NCBI RefSeq assembly: GCF_040513375.1
Contig: NZ_JBEVTG010000002.1
Location: 558,001 to 622,000 of the forward strand
DNA: 64,000 nucleotides
Reading direction: 5' to 3'
Origin: Flagellimonas_B algarum
GTDB lineage: Bacteria; Bacteroidota; Bacteroidia; Flavobacteriales; Flavobacteriaceae
Positions 30,926 to 39,104 of this stretch are shown one piece after another. The notes below the pieces were generated by a model. That model saw only the letters and a program-made list of their open reading frames with translations, was not told the DNA's origin and ran no database searches. Made by a program: the position numbers and the translations under genes. How positions within the stretch are numbered: position 1 is the first letter of the stretch; the number at the start of each line of letters is the position of its first letter.

Positions 30926-31567
30926 TCAATTCTTGTTTTCCAACAACGGAACGAATTTAAAACTGCCTAATTCCTGTTTTTCGAAGGCTTTGTCCGATTT
31001 GCGTACATAGCAGGTCATCACTTGTTCTTCGATCCCGACCGGAATGACCAAACGCCCACCTACTTTCAATTGCGACAGCAAGGCCTTGGGGGTTTCGGGA
31101 GCTCCCGCTGTTACGATGATCCCATCGAAGGGGGCATGTTCCGGCAGTCCGCGATACCCATCCCCAAACACCAATTGTTTCGGTCTGTAGTTCATTTTCT
31201 TAAAAAAGTGCCGTGCCTTTTTGAACAATTCTTGCTGGCGTTCAATGGTGTATACCTTGGCACCCATTCGCAAAAGTACAGCGGTCTGATAGCCACTTCC
31301 TGTACCGATTTCGAGTACTTTGCTTTGGGGGCCTAATTGGAGCAGCTGGGTTTGGAAGGCTACGGTATACGGTTGCGAGATCGTCTGGTCGGCACCGATG
31401 GGAAAAGCCTTGTCTTGATAGGCATGGGCCTCGAAACCACTATCCAAGAACAGATGTCGTGGTATCTCCCGGATGGCATCCAAAACCTTGGGGTCCGTGA
31501 TTCCTTTGGCCGCGATGGTCGCCGCCAGCTTGTTCCGCATCCCCTGATGTTTCAGTGTATCCCGCAT
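30926..31567 (-). CDS. pcm: protein-L-isoaspartate O-methyltransferase
   Basis: A 213-residue SAM-dependent repair methyltransferase that acts on isoaspartyl residues of aged proteins. Motif I (VLEIGTGSGYQTAVL) and the substrate-binding DQTISQPYTVA segment are typical. It converges on smpB with no intergenic base and is divergent from the oxidoreductase operon at 31667; the 99-base intergenic region serves both. Confidence 0.95.
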   Translation of the reverse strand: MRDTLKHQGMRNKLAATIAAKGITDPKVLDAIREIPRHLFLDSGFEAHAYQDKAFPIGADQTISQPYTVAFQTQLLQLGPQSKVLEIGTGSGYQTAVLLRMGAKVYTIERQQELFKKARHFFKKMNYRPKQLVFGDGYRGLPEHAPFDGIIVTAGAPETPKALLSQLKVGGRLVIPVGIEEQVMTCYVRKSDKAFEKQELGSFKFVPLLENKN

Positions 31568-31618
31568 AGTCGTTTGCGTAGCGAAATTAAAAAGTTAAAT
31601 CTGAACTTTGACAACTAT

Positions 31619-31651
31619 TTGGGGCAAATTCTGGCTATATCCGTATTTTTG
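31619..31651 (+). promoter_or_regulatory. Bacteroidota-type promoter of the 31.7-39 kb operon
   Basis: TTG at 31619-31621 and TATTTTTG at 31644-31651 are separated by 22 bases, within the accepted range. The first start codon of the operon lies 16 bases downstream. Confidence 0.5.
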
Positions 31652-31666
31652 GAAAAAATCCTTTTT

Positions 31667-32632
31667 ATGTTAAAAGCAGGTGTCCTTGGAGCCGGACATT
31701 TAGGTAAAATCCACCTTCGTCTTCTGCAGCAATCCGAACACTACGAGCTGGTCGGTTTCCATGATCCCGATGAAATCCACGCCAAGAACGTGAGCGAGGA
31801 ATTCGGCTATCGCAATTTTCAAAACATCAATGAGTTGATCGATGCCGTAGACGTCGTTGACATCGTCACCCCTACCCTTTCCCATTTCGATTGTGCCAAA
31901 AAAGCGATGCAATCCGGAAAGCACGTCTTTATCGAAAAACCGATCACCAATACCCTGCAAGAGGCCGAGACCTTATTGGCAATGCAGGAAGAATTCGGTG
32001 TCAAAGGACAGGTCGGTCATGTCGAACGGTTCAATCCGGCTTTTCTGGCCGTGAAGGATGCGATCGCCAACCCCATGTTCATCGAGACCCACAGATTGGC
32101 GGAATTCAACCCCCGAGGAACGGATGTGCCAGTGGTCTTGGATTTGATGATCCATGACATCGATGCCATTTTGAGTGTGGTTCCATCAAAGGTCGCGCAT
32201 ATCAATGCCAGTGGGGTATCGGTCATCAGCCAGTCACCCGATATCGCCAACGCCAGGATCGAATTCGAAAATGGATGTGTGGCCAATCTCACCGCAAGTA
32301 GGATTTCCTTGAAGAATATGCGCAAATCAAGGTTCTTTCAAAAGGACGCGTATATCGCAGTTGATTTTCTGGAGAAGAACGTCGAAGTGGTCAAAATGAA
32401 AGATGCCCCCGACCAACAGGGTGATTTCGATATGGTATTGCAGAACGCCGAAGGGATCAAAAAACAGATTTATTTCGAAAACCCTAAAGTGCACCAAAAC
32501 AACGCGATCCTTGATGAATTGGAAACCTTCGCCCAAGCCATCACTAACGATACAGCGCCGGTAGTAACGCTTGAACACGGAACACAGGCATTACGCGTGG
32601 CCTTACAGGTCATTGAATCATTTAAAAATTAA
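31667..32632 (+). CDS. Gfo/Idh/MocA-family oxidoreductase
   Basis: A 321-residue NAD(P)-dependent dehydrogenase with an N-terminal Rossmann domain (AGVLGAGHLGKIHL) and the EKPIT lysine motif (about residues 90-94) typical of the family. The C-terminal alpha/beta domain contains the DLMIHDIDAI segment. The substrate (sugar or inositol derivative, or biliverdin-type) is not clear. The ATG at 31667 lies immediately after the promoter; in-frame codons further upstream overlap pcm and are ignored. The next gene starts 2 bases after its stop, so it heads a long operon. Confidence 0.9.
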   Translation: MLKAGVLGAGHLGKIHLRLLQQSEHYELVGFHDPDEIHAKNVSEEFGYRNFQNINELIDAVDVVDIVTPTLSHFDCAKKAMQSGKHVFIEKPITNTLQEAETLLAMQEEFGVKGQVGHVERFNPAFLAVKDAIANPMFIETHRLAEFNPRGTDVPVVLDLMIHDIDAILSVVPSKVAHINASGVSVISQSPDIANARIEFENGCVANLTASRISLKNMRKSRFFQKDAYIAVDFLEKNVEVVKMKDAPDQQGDFDMVLQNAEGIKKQIYFENPKVHQNNAILDELETFAQAITNDTAPVVTLEHGTQALRVALQVIESFKN

Positions 32633-32634
32633 CT

Positions 32635-33522
32635 ATGCAGCACATTGCCGTAATCGGTGCGGGGACCATGGGTAACGGTATCGCCCATGTCTTTGCCCAA
32701 AATGGATTTCAAGTCAATCTTATCGACGTCTCTTCCAGCTCGCTGGATCGAGGGGTCGCCACCATTGGTAAAAACTTGGATCGCATGGTCGCAAAGGGCC
32801 ATATCGATGCTGAAAAGAAGGCGGATACCCTAGCGAATATCAAAACCTTCACCGCGATTTCGGAAGGTGCCAAAACCGTTGATCTCGTGGTCGAGGCCGC
32901 CACTGAAAACATCGATCTTAAACTTTCGATATTCAAGGAATTGGATGCGCTTTGCGATGAAGGCACCATTTTGGCCACCAATACTTCCTCGATTTCGATT
33001 ACCCAAATCGCCGCAGCTACATCACGCCCCGAAAAGGTAATCGGAATGCACTTTATGAATCCGGTTCCCATTATGAAGTTGGTCGAGATCATCAGGGGAT
33101 ACTCTACCTCCGATGCCACTACCGAAACCATCATGGAACTTTCAAAGCAATTGGGAAAAACCCCGACCGAAGTCAACGACTACCCAGGTTTCGTTGCCAA
33201 TCGCATCTTGATGCCCATGATCAACGAAGCTATTGAAACCTTGTACAACGGCGTGGCAGGGGTCGCCGAAATCGACACGGTGATGAAGTTGGGGATGGCG
33301 CACCCAATGGGGCCTTTGCAATTAGCCGATTTCATCGGTTTGGATGTTTGTCTTTCGATCTTGAACGTCATGTATGACGGTTTCAAAAATCCGAAATATG
33401 CCCCATGCCCGCTTTTGGTCAATATGGTCATGGCCGGAAAACTCGGGGTCAAATCAGGAGAAGGATTCTACGACTACAGCGAAAGTCGTAAAGCTGAAAA
33501 AGTAGCTTCGCAATTCGTTTGA
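32635..33522 (+). CDS. 3-hydroxybutyryl-CoA dehydrogenase
   Basis: A 295-residue 3-hydroxyacyl-CoA dehydrogenase of the stand-alone (Hbd/PaaH) type: NAD-binding VIGAGTMGNGIAHVFAQ, the catalytic region around HFMNPVPIMKLVE and ETI, and the C-terminal domain with NDYPGFVANRILMPM. It interconverts acetoacetyl-CoA and 3-hydroxybutyryl-CoA or similar short acyl-CoA in the cytoplasm. It is placed between the Gfo/Idh gene and DUF1015 with gaps of 2 and 1 bases. No thiolase or crotonase is nearby, so the pathway is not complete locally. Confidence 0.93.
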   Translation: MQHIAVIGAGTMGNGIAHVFAQNGFQVNLIDVSSSSLDRGVATIGKNLDRMVAKGHIDAEKKADTLANIKTFTAISEGAKTVDLVVEAATENIDLKLSIFKELDALCDEGTILATNTSSISITQIAAATSRPEKVIGMHFMNPVPIMKLVEIIRGYSTSDATTETIMELSKQLGKTPTEVNDYPGFVANRILMPMINEAIETLYNGVAGVAEIDTVMKLGMAHPMGPLQLADFIGLDVCLSILNVMYDGFKNPKYAPCPLLVNMVMAGKLGVKSGEGFYDYSESRKAEKVASQFV

Positions 33523-33523
33523 G

Positions 33524-34759
33524 ATGGCGGTCATCAAACCCTATAAGGCGATTCGACCGGCAGCCGACAAGGTTGCTTTCGTAGCTTCGAGGTCGTATGA
33601 AGAATATGCCAAAGAAGAGTTGAAGGCTATTTTGAAATACAATCCATTCTCCTTTTTGCACATCATCAATCCCGGTTTCAAATTCCACAAAACGATTTCG
33701 GGAAAGGATCGATTTAAATTGGTCAAAAACCGCTATTTGGAGTTTTTGGAAGAAGGGGTGCTTATTCAAGATGACAGTCCGTGCTTCTATCTCTATGACA
33801 TTGAAAAGGGAAGCCTTCGCAGTCAGGGGATCTTCGCTGCGGCCAGTATCGCTGATTACCGCGATGACACCATCAAGAAGCACGAAAGTACGTTGCTGAA
33901 ACGCGAACGCCTGTTCGCGGAATATCTGAACGTCGTCGGATTCAATGCGGAGCCTGTTTTGATGACCTATCCTGATAATGACACCATTGCCACCATTATT
34001 AAGCAAGAAGCCCAAAAACCGGCATGCTATGACTTCACTACTTTGGATAAGGTACGCCATCGCATGTGGCGGATTTCGGAGCCGGATACCATCAATCGAC
34101 TACAGCAGGCCTTTTCGACCATTGACAGCCTATATATCGCCGACGGCCACCACCGTAGTGCTTCATCAAATCGCCTTGCGGAGGCGCTTGACCCACCAGG
34201 TCAAGCCATTGACGGGACCCAAAAGCACCATTACTTTATGGGGTACCTCATCCCGGAATCCGAGATAAAAATCTACGAATTCAACAGAATGGTCAAAGAC
34301 CTCAACGGCTTGGACAAGGAAGAATTCCTGATCCAACTCGATGAGTACTTCCGTATCGAGAAAAAAAGTGATGGCATATACAAACCCTCAAAAAAACATC
34401 ATTTCAGCATGTATCTCGATGGGGAATTCTATTCGCTGTACTTGCGAAAAAAAGTCTATCGATTTACCGATGCCCTGAGCAAATTGGACACCCATATCCT
34501 CTACGAAACGATCTTGGGGCCGATTTTAGGTATCAAAAACCTGCGCAATGACAAACGCATTTCGTATGGGTATGGCAAATACAACGTCATGCACATGAAA
34601 GACACCATAGACAAGGGTCATTTTGCCGTTGGGTTCAGTTTGGTTCCGATCACCATAGATGAGATCAAAGCCATTGCCGATGCCGGTTTGGTGATGCCGC
34701 CCAAAAGCACTTTTATCGAACCCAAACTGCGTAGTGGACTCACCATCTACGAATTGTAA
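33524..34759 (+). CDS. DUF1015 family protein
   Basis: A 411-residue cytoplasmic protein matching DUF1015: an N-terminal KPYKAIRP segment, the HxxxLxxERL-type region, and the motif YIADGHHRSASSNRL (about 204-218), which resembles the GHxR active site of ParB/SbnI-type nucleotide-hydrolysing folds. DUF1015 has been linked to serine kinase-like activity by this similarity and is often near serine biosynthesis genes in Bacteroidota; no ser gene is adjacent here. The function is therefore tentative. The gene begins 1 base after the dehydrogenase stop. Confidence 0.85.
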   Translation: MAVIKPYKAIRPAADKVAFVASRSYEEYAKEELKAILKYNPFSFLHIINPGFKFHKTISGKDRFKLVKNRYLEFLEEGVLIQDDSPCFYLYDIEKGSLRSQGIFAAASIADYRDDTIKKHESTLLKRERLFAEYLNVVGFNAEPVLMTYPDNDTIATIIKQEAQKPACYDFTTLDKVRHRMWRISEPDTINRLQQAFSTIDSLYIADGHHRSASSNRLAEALDPPGQAIDGTQKHHYFMGYLIPESEIKIYEFNRMVKDLNGLDKEEFLIQLDEYFRIEKKSDGIYKPSKKHHFSMYLDGEFYSLYLRKKVYRFTDALSKLDTHILYETILGPILGIKNLRNDKRISYGYGKYNVMHMKDTIDKGHFAVGFSLVPITIDEIKAIADAGLVMPPKSTFIEPKLRSGLTIYEL

Positions 34760-34778
34760 GCCAAACAAAAAGAGACGT

Positions 34779-35447
34779 ATGGATATCGCATCCGCAATAG
34801 AACGACTGAATTCCGAACTTGGGCAAGGGGTCACCCTGGTCGCGGTCTCCAAGACCAAACCGGTAGCCGACATCATGGAAGCCTATGAGGCAGGACAGCG
34901 CATTTTCGGGGAGAACAAAATCCAGGAAATGACCGCAAAATGGGAGCAAATGCCCAAGGATATCGTTTGGCATATGATCGGTCATGTGCAACGCAACAAG
35001 GTCAAATACATGGCCCCATTCGTTGCCCTGATCCATGGTGTGGACAGCCTTAGACTCTTGCAAGAGATTGATAAACAAGCCAAAAAGCACGATCGTACCA
35101 TCGATTGCCTGCTGCAATTGCATATTGCCGAAGAAAGCTCGAAGTTCGGTTTCAATGAAGCGGAACTTTCTGAAATGATCGCATCCGATACCTTTAAGAC
35201 CCTGGATCACGTAAGCATCAAAGGGGTTATGGGTATGGCGACCTTTACCGACGACCAAGAGCAGGTCAGAAGGGAATTCCGACACCTCAAACAGGTTTTC
35301 GACAATTTGAAAACGAAACTTCCCGGGATCGGTATCCTTTCCATGGGTATGAGTGGTGATTACACTCTGGCCATTGCCGAAGGAAGCAATATGGTACGCA
35401 TCGGAAGTAGTATCTTTGGCGCAAGACAGTACCCTCAGCCCGATTAA
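34779..35447 (+). CDS. YggS/PLPBP family PLP-binding protein
   Basis: A 222-residue PLP homeostasis protein (YggS/PROSC). The PLP lysine lies in VAVSKTKP, followed by FGENKIQE, WHMIGHVQRNK, HIAEESSKFGF and SMGMSGDY, all diagnostic. It has no catalytic activity of its own in the known family but regulates PLP supply and amino-acid pools. The start is the ATG at 34779, 19 bases after the DUF1015 stop; an upstream in-frame Met overlaps that gene. Confidence 0.95.
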   Translation: MDIASAIERLNSELGQGVTLVAVSKTKPVADIMEAYEAGQRIFGENKIQEMTAKWEQMPKDIVWHMIGHVQRNKVKYMAPFVALIHGVDSLRLLQEIDKQAKKHDRTIDCLLQLHIAEESSKFGFNEAELSEMIASDTFKTLDHVSIKGVMGMATFTDDQEQVRREFRHLKQVFDNLKTKLPGIGILSMGMSGDYTLAIAEGSNMVRIGSSIFGARQYPQPD

Positions 35448-35456
35448 AATAGAGCA

Positions 35457-36746
35457 ATGTACGCGATACTAGACATTGAAAGCACTGGTGGCAAATACAA
35501 TGAAGAAGGCATAACCGAAATCGCCATCCATCGTTTTGATGGGCACGAGGTAACGGATGTGTTCAGTAGCTTGGTCAACCCGGAACGGGAAATCCAACCC
35601 TTTGTCGTAAAGTTGACCGGCATCAACAATGCGATGCTTCGTACGGCTCCCAAATTCCATGAAGTAGCCAAACGGATCATCGAAATTACCGAAAACGCGG
35701 TTCTAGTAGCCCATAACGCCCAATTCGATTACCGCATCCTACGCACCGAATTCCGAAGATTGGGGTATGACTTTCAACGAAAGACACTGTGTACGGTCGA
35801 TCTATCGAAAAAAATGATTCCCGATGCCGAATCGCACAGCCTGGGGAAACTGGTACGTTCTTTAGGCATACCGGTCAGTGACCGACATCGCGCCAATGGG
35901 GATGCGATCGCCACACTTGAGCTTTTCCGCCTTTTATTGGCCAAAGACACCGATAAAGCGATCATCGCTACCGTAGTGCGCGATGAGACCCTAGGTGAAC
36001 TATCACAGCGCCAACTTGACATCGTCTCAAGTCTTCCTACCGAAACAGGCGTGTATTACATGCATAACAAAGACGGGGAGGTCATTTTCATCGGTAAGAC
36101 CAAGAACATCAAAAAGAGGGTCAATCAACACTTCACCAATGTCGGTAAATTGGCCCGTAACCTTCAAAAGGAGACCAAGAAGGTAAGTTTCGAGAAAACG
36201 GGTAGCGAATTGGTGGCCTTGATCAAAGAAGCCCTTGAGATCGAAAAGAACAGCCCGCAATACAATGGGAACCACCACCACCGACAGAAACATCATGCCA
36301 TCTACAAAAGAACGGATGATCAGGGGAGATTTTATCTTTCCGTGGACAAACTCAACGGTACAAACGGTCGTCTGGGAAGTTTTGAAGATCTGGCCCAATC
36401 AAAAAAATTCTTGGAACGGCTGACCGAAAATTTGGACATCGACCCCTCTGAAGCGGTCAAGGAGCACAATCTTAAAATAGAAAAAGCCTTCGCACAATTT
36501 AGTTTGACCGACCGCAATATCTTGCTTTTAGACAAAGGCCGTGATGTCGGGGAACAAAGTGTTTTCTTGGTCGAAAACGGTCGTTTGAGCGGTTGGGGAT
36601 ACACTGAATTGAACCACCAAATGAATAATATCCCTATATTGAAAAAACGAATTACCTTGTTCGATGGCAGTTTCGATGCCAATCCGATCATCGAAGCCTA
36701 CCTAAGAAATGAAACAGGGATTCGGATCGTTGAATTAAATCCGTAA
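35457..36746 (+). CDS. DnaQ-like exonuclease fused to a GIY-YIG (UvrC-type) nuclease domain
   Basis: A 429-residue two-domain nuclease. Residues 1-170 are a DEDDh 3'-5' exonuclease (Asp6/Glu8 in LDIEST; HNAQFDYRIL; HRANGDAIAT). Residues about 195-280 are a UvrC-like GIY-YIG domain (TGVYYMHNKDGEV, FIGKTKNIKKRVNQHF with the catalytic Arg, and downstream GSELVALIKEALEI with Glu). The C-terminal 150 residues match no known UvrC part; UvrC's helix-hairpin-helix and RNase H-like domains are absent. This resembles the Cho/DnaQ-UvrC chimeras seen in Actinobacteria and Bacteroidota. A DNA repair role is inferred. Confidence 0.87.
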   Translation: MYAILDIESTGGKYNEEGITEIAIHRFDGHEVTDVFSSLVNPEREIQPFVVKLTGINNAMLRTAPKFHEVAKRIIEITENAVLVAHNAQFDYRILRTEFRRLGYDFQRKTLCTVDLSKKMIPDAESHSLGKLVRSLGIPVSDRHRANGDAIATLELFRLLLAKDTDKAIIATVVRDETLGELSQRQLDIVSSLPTETGVYYMHNKDGEVIFIGKTKNIKKRVNQHFTNVGKLARNLQKETKKVSFEKTGSELVALIKEALEIEKNSPQYNGNHHHRQKHHAIYKRTDDQGRFYLSVDKLNGTNGRLGSFEDLAQSKKFLERLTENLDIDPSEAVKEHNLKIEKAFAQFSLTDRNILLLDKGRDVGEQSVFLVENGRLSGWGYTELNHQMNNIPILKKRITLFDGSFDANPIIEAYLRNETGIRIVELNP

Positions 36747-36747
36747 G

Positions 36748-37596
36748 GTGAAAAGAAAGGAAGTGCACTCGGGTTGGAGACACCGGCTCCATGAAATCAT
36801 TTATGAGGCTGACACCCCCGCCGGCAAGTATTTTGATATCGCATTGTTCGTTTTGATCATCATCAGTGTGATCTTGGTCATGCTCGAGAGCGTAAAGACC
36901 ATCGACCAAAACTACCACAGCACCTTACTTACCCTAGAATGGATCGTCACCGTGTTTTTCACCTTGGAGTATATCGGAAGGATCATCAGTGTCAAAAAAC
37001 CCTTTAAATACATTTTCAGTTTTTATGGCATAATCGATTTCATTTCGACCGTTCCTTTATATATCTCCTATTTGGTAGCTGGTTCGCAAGTCCTTTTGGC
37101 CGTAAGGGCCCTTCGTTTACTTCGGATATTTAGGATTTTGAAATTGGTGAAATTCATCGGGGAAGCCTCCCAACTGAAAGAGGCGCTCAAGGCCAGTCGG
37201 GCCAAAATCGCGGTTTTCATCTATGTCGTCATGATCTTATCGGTAATAATGGGGACTTTGATGTACCTGATCGAGGATGATACGGCCGGGTTCACTAGCA
37301 TACCCCGTAGTATCTATTGGACCATCGTCACCTTGACCACGGTGGGCTATGGTGATATCGCCCCGCAGACCAATCTGGGGCAGTTTTTGGCAACCATCAT
37401 CATGGTGCTCGGTTATGGGATTATCGCCGTACCGACGGGTATTGTTACCGTTGAGTTTTCAAAACACGGGCGTGGCAAGAAGGGTAAAAAAGTGACCAAT
37501 TTGGTACATACCAACACCCAAGCCTGTCCGAGCTGTTCGGCCGAAGGCCATCGTGACGATGCCAAAAACTGCTATAACTGCGGCGCACTCTTATGA
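36748..37596 (+). CDS. voltage-gated potassium channel-like ion transporter with C-terminal zinc ribbon
   Basis: A 282-residue membrane protein. It has six transmembrane helices (S1-S6) with the Arg-rich S4 (ALRLLRIFRILKLVKF, about 120-136) and the pore loop TTVGYGD (filter TVGYGD at 198-203), so it is a Kv-type K+ channel. The C-terminus adds CPSC...CYNC (Cys260, 263, 275, 278), a zinc-ribbon-like element in the cytoplasm. The start is a GTG one base after the preceding stop. Its stop overlaps the miaA-gntK start by four bases (ATGA). A ligand or redox role for the zinc ribbon is inferred. Confidence 0.9.
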   Translation: MKRKEVHSGWRHRLHEIIYEADTPAGKYFDIALFVLIIISVILVMLESVKTIDQNYHSTLLTLEWIVTVFFTLEYIGRIISVKKPFKYIFSFYGIIDFISTVPLYISYLVAGSQVLLAVRALRLLRIFRILKLVKFIGEASQLKEALKASRAKIAVFIYVVMILSVIMGTLMYLIEDDTAGFTSIPRSIYWTIVTLTTVGYGDIAPQTNLGQFLATIIMVLGYGIIAVPTGIVTVEFSKHGRGKKGKKVTNLVHTNTQACPSCSAEGHRDDAKNCYNCGALL

Positions 37597-38984
37597 ACCG
37601 AAAAACCTTGATCGCGGTCATTGGGCCCACGGCCATCGGAAAAACCAAATGGGCGATCGCCTTGGCACGACATTTCAAGACCGACATCCTGTCGGCCGAT
37701 TCCAGACAGTTTTACAAGGAAATGACCATTGGGACGGCGGTACCAAAAGCTGAGGAACTACAGGCAGCACCACATCATTTCATCCAACACAAAAGCATTT
37801 TCGACAGGTATTCGGTGGGGGATTTCGAATCGGATGCACTTCAGCTTCTCGAAAAACTCTTCATACAACGGGATGTGGTCATTCTGGTAGGTGGTAGTGG
37901 ACTGTATATCGATGCCGTGACCAAAGGATTGGACCGATTTCCTGAAGTACCTGAACACCTTCGGCAAGCTTTGAACCTTGATTATGAAACCAAAGGGCTG
38001 GCCTATCTACAACAACAATTGAAAGCCCTTGACCCACAATATGCCGAAACGGTCGATATGAACAACCCCCATCGTTTGATCCGGGCACTTGAAGTCTGCA
38101 TGGCATCGGGCAGGCCCTACTCCTCCTTTTTGACCGATGATAAGCCACAACGATCGTTCCGCACGCTGTTTGTCGGCATCGACGCCCCGAGACCATTGCT
38201 TTACGAACGCATCGACCAGCGCGTGCTGCACATGGTGGGTGATGGGCTATTGGAAGAGGCCCGTGGCCTGCATCAATACAAAGAAAAGAACGCCCTTCAA
38301 ACAGTCGGATACAAAGAACTTTTCCGTCATTTCGAAGGTGAGGTCGATCGCGACACCGCAGTGGCCGAAATCCAAAAAAACAGCCGCCGCTATGCCAAAA
38401 GGCAGCTGACATGGAACCGTAAAAACCAGCAGGTCCTTTGGATCGATCATGACCAGGTCCAAGAACCCGTTATCCGGATGATCGACAAGGCCATGGCGAC
38501 CGACAAAGGTATTTTTTACGTTATGGGGGTTTCCGGAACCGGTAAATCGACTATTGGAAAACTGCTTGGACAAGTACTGGACCTGCCTTATTTCGATGGT
38601 GATGATTACCACCCCCAAGCGAACATCGATAAAATGGCGTCGGGGATAGCGCTTGAAGACGCCGATAGGCAAGGTTGGTTGGAACGTTTGAACGCCCTTG
38701 CCCTCGAACATCATGGCCGTGGGGCGATCATCGCATGTTCGGCCTTGAAGCAAAAGTACCGCGATATCTTAACTGAAGGATTACCAAAATCATGCTTTAT
38801 CCATTTAACCGGGTCTTTTGAAACCATACGAAAGCGGATGGCTGCCCGACTAGGTCATTTTATGCCGGCTTCTTTGTTACAATCCCAATTCGACACTCTT
38901 GAACCCCCTGAAAATGCCATTGAAGTGGCTATTTTGGATAGTCCGAACCAAATCGTCAATGCGATTTTGAAGGGGGATTCTTAA
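37593..38984 (+). CDS. miaA: tRNA dimethylallyltransferase (MiaA) fused to a gluconokinase (GntK) domain
   Basis: A 463-residue bifunctional protein. Residues 1 to about 303 are MiaA, which puts the dimethylallyl group on A37 of UNN-decoding tRNAs (P-loop GPTAIGKT at 11-18; the SADSRQFY motif; NPHRLIRALEV; YAKRQLTWNR). Residues about 306-463 are a full GntK-type kinase (P-loop GVSGTGKST from 312; FDGDDYHP; ACSALKQKYRD; HLTGSFETIRKRM; MPASLLQSQFDTLEPP). MiaA alone is about 300 residues and GntK about 160-170, so both parts are complete. It overlaps the upstream channel gene. A GntP permease 2.3 kb downstream fits gluconate uptake. Confidence 0.92.
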   Translation: MNRKTLIAVIGPTAIGKTKWAIALARHFKTDILSADSRQFYKEMTIGTAVPKAEELQAAPHHFIQHKSIFDRYSVGDFESDALQLLEKLFIQRDVVILVGGSGLYIDAVTKGLDRFPEVPEHLRQALNLDYETKGLAYLQQQLKALDPQYAETVDMNNPHRLIRALEVCMASGRPYSSFLTDDKPQRSFRTLFVGIDAPRPLLYERIDQRVLHMVGDGLLEEARGLHQYKEKNALQTVGYKELFRHFEGEVDRDTAVAEIQKNSRRYAKRQLTWNRKNQQVLWIDHDQVQEPVIRMIDKAMATDKGIFYVMGVSGTGKSTIGKLLGQVLDLPYFDGDDYHPQANIDKMASGIALEDADRQGWLERLNALALEHHGRGAIIACSALKQKYRDILTEGLPKSCFIHLTGSFETIRKRMAARLGHFMPASLLQSQFDTLEPPENAIEVAILDSPNQIVNAILKGDS

Positions 38985-39034
38985 CCTATTTTAACAGCTA
39001 TTAACGGTCGATACGACTCTTATCCTGTATCTTG
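38981..39034 (+). promoter_or_regulatory. triple TTAAC array with -7 element (M13 peptidase promoter)
   Basis: TTAAC begins at 38981, 38991 and 39001, exactly 10 bases apart; the first overlaps the miaA-gntK stop. A -7-like TATCTTG is at 39028-39034, 22 bases after the last repeat, the same distance as at 9905-9960. It precedes the M13 peptidase start by about 70 bases, giving a leader of roughly 65 bases. Confidence 0.5.
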
Positions 39035-39104
39035 TCGGATGAAATTGTAACAATTTCCAAGGTTAGGGGTCTAACCTTTGTACTAATTAAAATTCTACCT
39101 AGAA

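Noticed and set aside
31337..31666. N-terminal extension of the Gfo/Idh oxidoreductase
   Set aside because: The open frame continues 110 codons upstream but overlaps pcm on the other strand and passes through a promoter; the Rossmann motif follows directly after the ATG at 31667.
37879..38412. 177-residue open frame on the minus strand
   Set aside because: It is fully opposite the MiaA domain and is rich in Cys, Arg and Gly without any motif.
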